DNA from: Thalassoglobus polymorphus
GTDB lineage: Bacteria > Planctomycetota > Planctomycetia > Planctomycetales > Planctomycetaceae
NCBI RefSeq assembly: GCF_007744255.1
Contig: NZ_CP036267.1
Location: 6,241,541-6,305,540, forward strand
Direction: 5' to 3'
Length of the DNA: 64,000 nucleotides
The position numbers and the translations under genes were made by a program. The notes below the pieces were generated by a model, which made no database searches, was not told the origin of the DNA, and was given only the letters and a program-made list of their open reading frames with translations. Shown in pieces: positions 1 through 7,192 of this stretch. Every line of letters starts with the position of its first letter. Positions within the stretch are counted from its first letter, which is position 1.

Positions 1-223
1 CCCCGGCATCCTGAATGTACGTGGGATGGAATTTGTCATTCCGGTCCATCGTGTCGCTCCCCTTGACGAGAGGGAGTCGATAAGCACCAAGTTCGAGAAC
101 GGAAGTGGCGCCCGATGCGGCGAGCAGTTCCTGAACTTTTGAATAGAGGTCCCAACGCGATTGGTGGTAATATTTGTCAGTCGATGCGAGTTTCTGAAAT
201 TCCTCGTAGCTCACAAATTCCAT
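1..223 (-). CDS. SAM-dependent methyltransferase, partial (C-terminus beyond left edge)
   Basis: The minus strand opens with ATG at 221-223 and stays open to the window edge, giving about 74 residues that begin MEFVSYEEFQKLA. The segment SVLELGAYRLPLVKG resembles motif I (the SAM-binding glycine loop, LELGxG-like) of class I methyltransferases; the second loop glycine is replaced by Tyr. The start lies 5 bases after the stop of the upstream glycosyltransferase gene, so the two are almost surely cotranscribed. The substrate cannot be told; by context it could be a sugar or the small peptide encoded at the head of the operon. The methyltransferase call rests on one motif in a truncated protein, so it is moderate. 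Confidence 0.6.
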   Translation of the reverse strand, partial: MEFVSYEEFQKLASTDKYYHQSRWDLYSKVQELLAASGATSVLELGAYRLPLVKGSDTMDRNDKFHPTYIQDAG

Positions 224-228
224 TGCTG

Positions 229-2100
229 TTACCCCAGTGGTTGAGTCAGATGTTGATAGCGCCCCAGAGCACCGAAGTCGCTTGGTTGAAAATCTGTCTT
301 CAGGAAAATCAGCTGACGCCGAAGGATTTCTTCTCGGTTCTTGTATCGGAGTGAACTTCCGAAACCAGTGACATGGTTTTGAGTCGCTGAGGCTTCGTGT
401 CGTCGATATTTTCCAGCGAGATGCTTTGAAATGAAGAATCGAACTCGTCGCGAATGGAGAGCTCTGAGGTAAAACTCCGTGTCGAGCCCACCACGATTCC
501 TGATGGGCGACCCGAAATCTGCGAAGCCGCCGAGTTCCCGGACAGTTGCCAGTTTCATGACAGCAGCACCATTGATAATAAAGTGCATGGCTGAGTTGCT
601 CGGAAGTTTTGCAGTTCGGAGTGATCCTGGCTCAACAGGTCTGTATCTGTTTTTATTGCGGCGTGTGCTCGATCTTCGCTCATAGTTGTTGCCGAACATC
701 TCAATGGAGGCTGAGAAAATATCTGCTCCTGCAAGAAGCAGGCTGTTGACTGCTGTTGCAATTCGGTCTGGGTTGCTGATGTCGTCTCCATCCTGAATGG
801 CAACGAAACCTGTCTCGCAGTATTTTAGAGCATTGTTGAACGACGTGTACTGCCCCAGGTTTTCTCTGTTTCTGTACAAGCGGATATTCGAGTATTGACT
901 CCAACGGTCAAAGAACTCTTCAGTCGATTGCCTGGAAGCGTCGTCGATCAGGTGGATGACGGTCTCGCAATTTTCTTGCTCGAGGACAGATTCAATTGCC
1001 TGGTTGACATATTCAAGCTGATCGCGAAACGGAAGCACGACATCGCAGGTGAGCGCCTCTTGTTGCGGGAATCCCACTGCATGGTGATTCATCCTGTTGC
1101 CGACGAGTTTGTAACTCGGCGGTTGTCTGGCGGGGGACGTTTGGAATTGGGCGTTGCACGCAACTGTAATTTTTTCAGAAAGAACGAACTTACGTTCTTC
1201 ATAAACAAAGCGGACTATCAGGTCGAGATCATGGTCTGTTTCAAGTTGTCCAACGCCTCCGCAATCGATCAAAGAGGAACGGCGAAAGACGAGTGTCTCG
1301 ACCGGGACTGTCCGGCAAAAGTCGATTGCGGGTGCTTCTGCAGGAATTTTACCCTCTTCAGTCAGCATCGCAGAACCAAAGATTTCCCCCTGGTGTTGCA
1401 CCAATGCTTGAACTGCACTGTGTAGTCGGTCCGGCCGGGCAATCGCGTGCGGCGAATGAATTGCGATGAATTCAGAGTGGCACTCTGGGGCGATCAGGTG
1501 GACGGCTTCGATTTCAGAGAGAGGAGTTTCTGAGAAGTGAATCAAAGTCCTCGAGTCATTTGCAAACTCTTCAGCTGCCTGTCTGCCTGTCCCTGAGTGA
1601 CAGACAATGTGAAGAGTTGGAGTGCAGCCTCGCTGTTGGCGAAGACTTTCAAGTGAGTCGGGAGAGAGAGGTTCGTGCTGTGTCAGATTTACGACAACAT
1701 CGCATTCAACATCGCACTCAACCGGCAAAGCGTTCTCTGGGAGCTCCAAAGAGATTCGAGTAACTCGTGCTTTGAGGGGAGTGTGAGAACGGAGCCCCGC
1801 TTCTGCGTATTGCTTTAACGATTTCACTTGAGTGAGATCGAGATCGGGGATGCCACCCAGTTGTTCGATGTTCCTCGTGACTTCATACAGCAGAGAAGCC
1901 AGAACGCTATTGAAGAACTGCGGTGAGGCTGTAGTTTCGCCACCACATGCGAGGCATGCGTCCGGCTTCACTTGTCCCCAGTGAGTTTCCTGGAGGCCAG
2001 CGATGTCGAGTACGCGTTGGCAGATCGCAGGTGAATTTTGAGTGTGCTCATCGTCTTGAGCACGTCGGTGACAACAATTCACGAGGCCCGTGTTGCTCAT
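229..2100 (-). CDS. double-domain family 2 glycosyltransferase with Cys-rich N-terminus
   Basis: A 623-residue protein from ATG 2100, whose first A is shared with the TAA stop of the preceding small gene (TAATG coupling); a longer reading would overlap that gene. Residues 1-75 are Cys-rich (NCCHRR, then CLACGG), possibly a metal site. Residues about 120-320 look like a degenerate GT-A fold: the acidic DxD position reads HSPHA, yet the later R-S-S-L-I-D-x-G-G segment is kept. Residues about 350-590 form a canonical GT2 domain: DVVLPFRD at its start, LIDDAS, then QDGDD as the metal/nucleotide-sugar motif, and a GGLDTEFYLRA segment. It should transfer a sugar from a nucleotide donor in the cytoplasm. 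The acceptor is unknown. The coupled Cys-rich peptide is one candidate, a surface glycan another. Confidence 0.8.
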   Translation of the reverse strand: MSNTGLVNCCHRRAQDDEHTQNSPAICQRVLDIAGLQETHWGQVKPDACLACGGETTASPQFFNSVLASLLYEVTRNIEQLGGIPDLDLTQVKSLKQYAEAGLRSHTPLKARVTRISLELPENALPVECDVECDVVVNLTQHEPLSPDSLESLRQQRGCTPTLHIVCHSGTGRQAAEEFANDSRTLIHFSETPLSEIEAVHLIAPECHSEFIAIHSPHAIARPDRLHSAVQALVQHQGEIFGSAMLTEEGKIPAEAPAIDFCRTVPVETLVFRRSSLIDCGGVGQLETDHDLDLIVRFVYEERKFVLSEKITVACNAQFQTSPARQPPSYKLVGNRMNHHAVGFPQQEALTCDVVLPFRDQLEYVNQAIESVLEQENCETVIHLIDDASRQSTEEFFDRWSQYSNIRLYRNRENLGQYTSFNNALKYCETGFVAIQDGDDISNPDRIATAVNSLLLAGADIFSASIEMFGNNYERRSSTRRNKNRYRPVEPGSLRTAKLPSNSAMHFIINGAAVMKLATVRELGGFADFGSPIRNRGGLDTEFYLRALHSRRVRFFISKHLAGKYRRHEASATQNHVTGFGSSLRYKNREEILRRQLIFLKTDFQPSDFGALGRYQHLTQPLG

Positions 2101-2318
2101 TATTTCATAGTCGGAGACTTGGAGCAGCCGATTTTGACACACTCGCCTTCGAATCGCGGGACGTAGTCTTTTGGCGGTCCTCCACCACAATTATAACCTT
2201 CTTTGCAGTGGGAGCTAATGAGGATCGTCCCCTTCCAGATGCAGTACCCATTTTGAAAAGCTCCTCCACTACTGTCGAATGAGCCAGGTAGAGTGTTCCC
2301 TGTGCAATTATCCTGCAT
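2100..2318 (-). CDS. small Cys-rich protein, translationally coupled to glycosyltransferase
   Basis: A 72-residue ORF from ATG 2318, preceded by a purine-rich AAGGGCAAGG stretch; an upstream GTG at 2345 would add nine residues. The protein has six cysteines (near residues 5, 26, 38, 44, 60 and 65), many Gly and Ser, and no clear signal peptide or membrane segment. Its TAA overlaps the ATG of the glycosyltransferase (TAATG), a strong sign that it is really translated. I recognise no family. The arrangement (short Cys-rich peptide, double GT2, methyltransferase) resembles gene sets for glycosylated, disulfide-rich peptides such as glycocins, but no exporter or protease is visible here and the resemblance is architectural only. 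It could instead be a small metal-binding partner of the transferase. Confidence 0.6.
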   Translation of the reverse strand: MQDNCTGNTLPGSFDSSGGAFQNGYCIWKGTILISSHCKEGYNCGGGPPKDYVPRFEGECVKIGCSKSPTMK

Positions 2319-2680
2319 AGCCTTGCCCTTATTAATGATTGTCACATTGGATGGTGTTGATGGGAATTATGTATTGTTCAACAGGATTCGAAAAGTCTCA
2401 AACTGAGAAGTTGTGGAGATCGCTGGTAAGAATTGAGCGAAAAGTCAGCCCTGCAGTCTCCTGTCTCGATACATCATTGAATGATATTTCACTCCTCGAA
2501 GGTCGCATTCACGGCATCTTCATGAGCGTTGCCGTATCACGCCTTTGCGATCTGACTCGTACGGAGGAGTGTTTTTACTGAGGAGGTCACTGCTGCCCGG
2601 TGTGCCCGTGGAAGCTCGATTTTCTAATAAAATTGCTGTTCGCCACGAGATAGAGTCTGAACACCAATTCGAAAGATGCT
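2319..2680. other. intergenic region with repeat family 2
   Basis: This gap separates holA from the Cys-rich peptide operon. Its right third is a full copy of repeat family 2. The rest (about 2346-2580) has no convincing reading frame and should contain the promoter of the minus-strand peptide operon, but I could not pick out -35/-10 boxes with confidence. Confidence 0.5.
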
Positions 2681-2691
2681 CTAAACTTCGG
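2585..2691 (-). repeat. intergenic repeat family 2, copy 1
   Basis: On the minus strand the element begins GTTTAGAGCATCTTTCGAA and runs through TGGCGAACAGCAATTTTATT to GGGCACACC. It matches the copy at 16408-16513 over most of its length, including the block CTCGTGGCGAACAGCAATTT. The TAG inside the leading TTTAGAGC is the actual stop codon of holA, so the repeat abuts and terminates that reading frame. Confidence 0.75.
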
Positions 2692-3691
2692 TTGCCCCAG
2701 ATAGCCAGAGGATCAGTTGTTCCATTTGCATCTGCAATGGAAGTTGACTTCTTCCTTTGAGGTCCGAGTCTGCTTGTGCCAGGCGGTTAAGGATACGTTC
2801 TGCGCGAGGTCTGCGAATGCGACGGAGGTAGCGCTCGACGTCGTCTATTTCTTTGTAGAAGACGCCAGCTTCCTTGAGTGCCGCGGGGAGTGGTTTTCCC
2901 TGTCGAGACAGTTCTGTTGCAAGTGCGATTTTCTTGAAGACGTAGTTCATTCCTCCGAGGATTTTCTGAGGGGCTTCGCCAGCGTGCATTAGTTTTTGTA
3001 AGCAATTCAGTGCCAGATCTGTCTGGCCATCGCGGGCAGCGTTGATCATGGTCCAGGTTGTTTCTGCCTTCCACCCTCCGACCAGCGTGCGGACATCTTC
3101 CGCTCCGATTTTTTCACGATCGCCGACGTAGGAAGTGAGCTTCTGAAGCTCCTGGTCCAGCAATCCCATGCCAGTACCAGCGAGTTCCATTATTAATTGT
3201 GCAGCGTCCCGCGTTAAATGTTTTTCGTATTCCTCTTTTGCCTGCATGACGAGCCAGGATGAGAGCCGGCCTCCAGTTAACTCAGAGCATTCGATGGCAA
3301 GTCCGGTCTTCGCAATCTTTTTGGCGAGTTTTGTGTTGCCCGGCCACTTCTTGACTTCAAGCACAAGCTTCGATTTTCCGACCGGGTTCGCTGCAAAGGA
3401 TTCCAGTTGCGGGCGGTTTGCGGAGACGAACTCATCGGCATTCTCAACCACCACTAATTTCGAAGGGGTGAACATGGAGACCGTTTGTATTTCATCGCGA
3501 ACGGTTCTGAAGTCGGTCTCTTTCCCGGTAAAACGAGTGAGACCGATCGATTCTTCAATGGGGGAGCCGAGAAATGTCTGGCAAAGTCCGTCCAGAGTGG
3601 ACGTTTTTAAGTGAGATTCGTTTCCGTAGAGAACGATCATCGACGCGGTTTTCGCATCGTCTTTCTGCTTTATAAAGTCCGTTGCGTGCAT
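2681..3691 (-). CDS. holA: DNA polymerase III subunit delta
   Basis: A 336-residue protein with the HolA architecture: an N-terminal AAA+-like fold (IVLYGNESHLK near residue 20, where the P-loop is degenerate as is normal for delta), a middle lid region, and a helical C-terminal collar (LLDQELQKL; QLPLQMQMEQLILWLSG at the end). Delta opens the beta sliding clamp within the clamp loader during replication. Length agrees with the family (about 330-350). It is transcribed alone or as the last gene of a minus-strand unit. Its stop codon TAG lies inside the end of a family 2 repeat, so the natural C-terminus may have been altered by a few residues when the repeat arrived. Confidence 0.9.
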   Translation of the reverse strand: MHATDFIKQKDDAKTASMIVLYGNESHLKTSTLDGLCQTFLGSPIEESIGLTRFTGKETDFRTVRDEIQTVSMFTPSKLVVVENADEFVSANRPQLESFAANPVGKSKLVLEVKKWPGNTKLAKKIAKTGLAIECSELTGGRLSSWLVMQAKEEYEKHLTRDAAQLIMELAGTGMGLLDQELQKLTSYVGDREKIGAEDVRTLVGGWKAETTWTMINAARDGQTDLALNCLQKLMHAGEAPQKILGGMNYVFKKIALATELSRQGKPLPAALKEAGVFYKEIDDVERYLRRIRRPRAERILNRLAQADSDLKGRSQLPLQMQMEQLILWLSGATEV

Positions 3692-3944
3692 GGTCGGGTC
3701 GCAAAAGAATGTTTTTGTTGCATCATCTGAAATGCGACTTGCTGAACCGGCCCCCGACTCTCAATCAACCGAGGAGCACGATCAGCAATGAAAATTCTCT
3801 GACGTTCGAGTCTTCAAGGGACTCGTGCGCCAGCTTGGCTGTTAGTGATTGTGGTCATTCAGAAAATTTGCTTCAGCAGCCGAGAATTACAGACCAACAT
3901 GCACGTGGTGTACGAGCATGTTGATTTGTAAGACTCTTGTCTTG

Positions 3945-4469
3945 TTACTCGACAACAGTGGCTTGTTTGATGTAATCGAGTTCAGGGAAATCGGCTTTAA
4001 GGTATTCGTTCCCTTTGCTTTGGACTTGTCCCTGTCCGGGGCCGCGACCTTGTGGGGCGCCTTCGCCGTATCCGGCATAGAGAGCATCAACAACTTCCAT
4101 TCCCTCAGTCACTTTCCCGAACGGGGCAAAGCCCTGATTGTCGAGGAAGCTGTTGTCGCCGAAGTTGATGAAGACTTGCGAAGTACGCGTGTTCGGTCCG
4201 GCAGTTGCGAAGGTGATCATGCCACGAGTATTAGACTGCGTGGTCGGGTCATCTTTGATCTGTTTGTTACGCCATTTCGCTGAGACCGCAGGGTCGCCAG
4301 CGATTCCGAACTGCACCATAAATCCTTCGATGACACGGAAAAAACGAGCTTCGTTGAAAACGCCATCTTCAACAATTTCTTTGAATTGAGCCGCTCCGAG
4401 CGGAGCCCATTCCGGGTGGACTTCAACTGTGAAATCCCCTTTGGATGTCTCAAATTTAACTTGATACAC
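3945..4469 (-). CDS. cyclophilin-type peptidyl-prolyl cis-trans isomerase (cytosolic)
   Basis: A 174-residue cyclophilin starting at GTG 4469 with GGAG nine bases upstream. Family motifs are present: FFRVIEGFMVQFG, then ITFATAGPNTRTSQVFI with the Arg and Gln that line the proline pocket, and FAPFGKVTEGMEVV. No signal peptide is seen, so it should act in the cytoplasm, speeding proline isomerisation during protein folding. The next gene upstream is a second cyclophilin, about half identical by eye over the shared core, which carries a lipoprotein signal. The two look like a tandem duplication that put one copy in each compartment. Confidence 0.92.
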   Translation of the reverse strand: MYQVKFETSKGDFTVEVHPEWAPLGAAQFKEIVEDGVFNEARFFRVIEGFMVQFGIAGDPAVSAKWRNKQIKDDPTTQSNTRGMITFATAGPNTRTSQVFINFGDNSFLDNQGFAPFGKVTEGMEVVDALYAGYGEGAPQGRGPGQGQVQSKGNEYLKADFPELDYIKQATVVE

Positions 4470-4581
4470 GTTGCTTTTCTCCGTTGTCGTCTTGAGTTGA
4501 TTGTTGATTCGTGTTTTGTTGGCGTCTGCGAAGGTTCATCAATGAGGCTGAAGCCAATCCAATGTGATCTCATTGTCTTGA

Positions 4582-4618
4582 CGTTCTGCCATGTGGCGAA
4601 CAGTATTTCAGAAATGCA
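4582..4618 (+). repeat. repeat family 2, partial copy
   Basis: About 37 bases matching the centre of family 2 (CTGCC-TGTGGCGAACAG followed by TTTCAGAAA). Only the core survives; the ends are not recognisable. It lies in the spacer between the two cyclophilin genes. Confidence 0.5.
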
Positions 4619-4662
4619 ATCGCGTCGAAAGTTATTGCGAGCATCAGTGATGGGAATCGTCT

Positions 4663-5394
4663 TTACTCACTCGTCTTTGCAGCTGAGTCAGCTGATTCAG
4701 CCGTTTCGACCTCTTCGGGGAGGATCGTCGCTTTCTTGATGTAGTCGAGCTTAGGGAAATTCTCGTTCAGGTAAGCATTTCCCTGCTGTTGGATCTGTCC
4801 CTGATCGGGAGTTTCACCGTATTCAGAATTGATGGAATCAACGATATCCATTCCCTCGATCACTTTGCCGAAAGGGGAAAAGCCTTGAGAGTCTAGTTGA
4901 GCCCCTTGCTTACCGTGGTTGCCGTAAGTGATGAAAACTTGAGAGGTACGTGAATTTGGACCGGATGTCGCAAATGAGACCATGCCTCGAGTGTTGGATT
5001 CGATCACCGGGTCATCCGGGATCGTTTTGTTTCGCCACTCTGCTGAAACTTTGGGGTCTCCAGGGATTCCGAATTGAACCATAAATCCAGGGACCACTCG
5101 GAAAAATCTTGCTTCATCAAACACACCTTCTTCGATGAGTTTTTTGAACTGAGCCGCACCACGAGGAGCCCACTCCGGATGGACTTCAATTACGAAATCT
5201 CCTTGAGATGTTTCAAATTTGGCTCTGTAGACATCTCCAGCAGGGACCGGGGCCTCCGCTGGGGCTGATGAGACATTCTCCGGTGGGACTGTCTCGAAGG
5301 CACTGTTGTCGAAATCTTTCTCTGCGACACAGGAAACGAGCAGGAACGCAAAGGCTGGAATCGCCAGAAATCGGGAAAGGAGCTTCTTGTTCAT
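4663..5394 (-). CDS. cyclophilin-type peptidyl-prolyl isomerase, lipoprotein
   Basis: A 243-residue protein with an N-terminal lipoprotein signal (lipobox LLVSC, acylated Cys at residue 22), a short Pro/Ala-rich linker to about residue 55, and a cyclophilin domain with FFRVVPGFMVQFG and VSFATSGPNSRTSQVFI. It is expected to be anchored in a membrane and to fold exported proteins in the periplasm. It is paralogous to the cytosolic cyclophilin just downstream. The domain ends in a charged tail rich in Glu, Ala and Ser. A perfect 8-bp hairpin lies in its leader at 5427-5448. Confidence 0.92.
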   Translation of the reverse strand: MNKKLLSRFLAIPAFAFLLVSCVAEKDFDNSAFETVPPENVSSAPAEAPVPAGDVYRAKFETSQGDFVIEVHPEWAPRGAAQFKKLIEEGVFDEARFFRVVPGFMVQFGIPGDPKVSAEWRNKTIPDDPVIESNTRGMVSFATSGPNSRTSQVFITYGNHGKQGAQLDSQGFSPFGKVIEGMDIVDSINSEYGETPDQGQIQQQGNAYLNENFPKLDYIKKATILPEEVETAESADSAAKTSE

Positions 5395-5426
5395 TATTCA
5401 CTATTATCGATAGGAGAAACAGACAG

Positions 5427-5448
5427 GACCGCGAGTGAAGTCGCGGTC
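5427..5448. terminator. hairpin between DUF59 gene and lipoprotein cyclophilin
   Basis: Perfect inverted repeat GACCGCGA / TCGCGGTC around a 6-base loop. It has no strong T tract on either strand, so it is better seen as an mRNA stem-loop in the cyclophilin leader than as a proven terminator. Confidence 0.4.
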
Positions 5449-5462
5449 AAATGAGTCGTTCT

Positions 5463-5543
5463 TAAAACTGATCCTGAAACCTCAATTTGCTCTCTCAAGC
5501 ATCGAGAAAAGGAGCTATTCCAGAGGTTTTCGGACTGGTTCTA
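5463..5543 (-). repeat. intergenic repeat family 1, copy a
   Basis: Minus-strand sense begins TAGAACCAGTCCGAAAACC and ends in the inverted counterpart CAGGATCAGTTTTA, with the core TTGAGAGAGCAAATTG. The first three bases, TAG at 5543-5541, are the stop codon of the DUF59 gene. Confidence 0.8.
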
Positions 5544-5858
5544 GAATATCCCGAGCTGATCACGGGCATCCTCAGTCATCCGTTCCGGTGTCCACGGGGG
5601 GGACATGACCAGTCGGATTTCGGCTTTCTTGACATCATCAAGCTGTTCGAGAGCCATCTTTGATTGCTGGACAATTTGAGGGCCAGCCGGACAGGCCGGG
5701 CTGGTGAGCGTCATATCAACTTTGACAGTTCCCTCTTCCTCAGAACCTTCTCCAGCTTGTTCAACTTCGTAAATGAGGCCCAAATCAACAATGTTGATCA
5801 TTAATTCAGGGTCAATGACTTGCTTCAAGGCTTCAATCAACTCGGCATCTTCTGCCAT
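5541..5858 (-). CDS. DUF59/MIP18 family iron-sulfur assembly protein
   Basis: A 105-residue protein of the DUF59 (MIP18/PaaD/SufT) family: VIDPELMINIVDLGLIYEV near residue 15 and MTLTSPACPAGPQIV around residue 50, with the conserved Cys; MSPPWTPERMTEDAR near the end is the usual C-terminal box. Members help assemble or insert Fe-S clusters. The start is ATG 5858 with GAGG eight bases before it. The final codons IF-TAG run into a family 1 repeat whose terminus provides the stop. No suf genes are in view, so the client is unknown. Confidence 0.88.
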   Translation of the reverse strand: MAEDAELIEALKQVIDPELMINIVDLGLIYEVEQAGEGSEEEGTVKVDMTLTSPACPAGPQIVQQSKMALEQLDDVKKAEIRLVMSPPWTPERMTEDARDQLGIF

Positions 5859-5977
5859 TTCGGTATCCTCAGTTCAGACTATTTTGAGAAGAGCCCTATT
5901 GTAGATGCCCACACATCGAGAAGAAAGGACCAACCCTCCACTTCAGGCATGCAGTGGGAAAACGGAGGATGGTCAAT

Positions 5978-7033
5978 TCAAAGTCGTGAATCAAGTTCCA
6001 TGGTCCGGCCTTCACGAGACGATTGCAAGCTTTTTAGCATGATTTCAGTAACGTGGCGTGCGAAATCCGCATTGCTGATTTCTGGTTGCTTCCCTTCTCG
6101 GGCACAGGCGACCCATTCCTGATGTGAATTGAGGTTAGGATACCCGCCGGTTTCGATAGGTTCCTCGATCAGCGGAGCGTCTTCGTCCACGAGCGAACTG
6201 GGCCGCGAGAGGATTAAATCACTGGTTAAACTGGGGTTGGTCACTTTGGCATCGGTTCCGTGGATGGAAAACCCGTATGTTCTCGCTCCATCGCACCAGC
6301 CGGTCTCCGCTGTCCCGAGCACACCACTTTCAAATTCCAGGATGATCGTGGCTGTATCTTCGAGTTCTGTCGGCTTGGCAAGAGTCGCCACGCGACAGGT
6401 GACCGCTTTCACAGACCCCAGAATCGCAACAAGGTGAGCAATCGAATAGACCCCCATGTCAAACAACGCTCCGACGTCCGCTTTCTGGGCGTCAAAAAAC
6501 CAGAGATCATCATCGAGGTCCTCTTGGAGGATTTCCTGAATCGTCGCGTAGTAAACTTCGGGACCACCGTGGCTGAAGCGTGCAGTTGCGGAAGAGACCT
6601 TTCCCAACGTCCCTGCCTGAACAGCTTCGCGAGCTGCGAGAACGTGAGGCTTGGAGACATACGGTAACGCAAGAACCGTTCGGTCGCTGGCGTTGACCGC
6701 TTCGACAAATTGCTCTGCTTCGATCAGAGATGTGCTGAGTGGTTTTTGGATATGGACATGCTTGCCAGCTTTCAGGGCCATGAGTCCATACTTCACATGC
6801 AGCGGATGCGGAACCGCAATGATGACTCCATCGATTTCGGGGTCAGCGATGACCTCTTCGTACGAGTGTGTCCAGCGTGGGACGTTGAACTTCTCGCTGA
6901 GGGTTTCCAGCCGACTTTGTTTTCGTCCCGCCAGAACAACGACTTCTGCGTTTTCAACCTCCTGCATTTCCGGCAGGTGAAGCTTCGACGCAATTCCACC
7001 AGCTCCAATGACTCCAACCTGAAATGTTGACAT
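5978..7033 (-). CDS. Gfo/Idh/MocA family oxidoreductase (cytosolic)
   Basis: A 351-residue NAD(P)-dependent oxidoreductase. The Rossmann motif VGVIGAGGIASKLH is at the N-terminus, and the mid-domain segment reads HIQKPLS where the family usually has EKP, so the catalytic-Lys motif is kept with Gln for Glu. The C-terminal alpha/beta domain includes FDMGVYSIAHLVAILG. The start ATG 7033 has GGGGG a few bases upstream. A longer frame to 7144 exists but reads into an intergenic repeat and is rejected. Substrates in this family are usually sugars or cyclitols; here the exact one is unknown. Confidence 0.88.
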   Translation of the reverse strand: MSTFQVGVIGAGGIASKLHLPEMQEVENAEVVVLAGRKQSRLETLSEKFNVPRWTHSYEEVIADPEIDGVIIAVPHPLHVKYGLMALKAGKHVHIQKPLSTSLIEAEQFVEAVNASDRTVLALPYVSKPHVLAAREAVQAGTLGKVSSATARFSHGGPEVYYATIQEILQEDLDDDLWFFDAQKADVGALFDMGVYSIAHLVAILGSVKAVTCRVATLAKPTELEDTATIILEFESGVLGTAETGWCDGARTYGFSIHGTDAKVTNPSLTSDLILSRPSSLVDEDAPLIEEPIETGGYPNLNSHQEWVACAREGKQPEISNADFARHVTEIMLKSLQSSREGRTMELDSRL

Positions 7034-7109
7034 CGATTTCCCCCTCTGCTGTAGCAGCCTGTCGAAATCGTCATGGTCGACGACTTTGCGTGAACGGCGA
7101 TCTCTTCTT

Positions 7110-7192
7110 TGAACGGATTCTGAAACCTGAAATTGCTCCCTCAAGTGTTGAGGGAAACGGTTATTTCAGAGGTTTTCGGAATGAGTTTGATC
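7110..7192 (-). repeat. intergenic repeat family 1, copy b
   Basis: Minus-strand sense starts GATCAAACTCATTCCGAAAA directly after the TAA stop of the LamG gene and ends in CAGGTTTCAGAATCCG. The central hairpin CCCTCAA-GTG-TTGAGGG is perfect in this copy. Its terminus is more diverged than in copies a, c and h. Confidence 0.7.

Noticed and set aside
895-1425. 176-residue plus-strand ORF
   Set aside because: Antisense to the glycosyltransferase gene, with no recognisable domain; the minus-strand frame has clear GT2 motifs.
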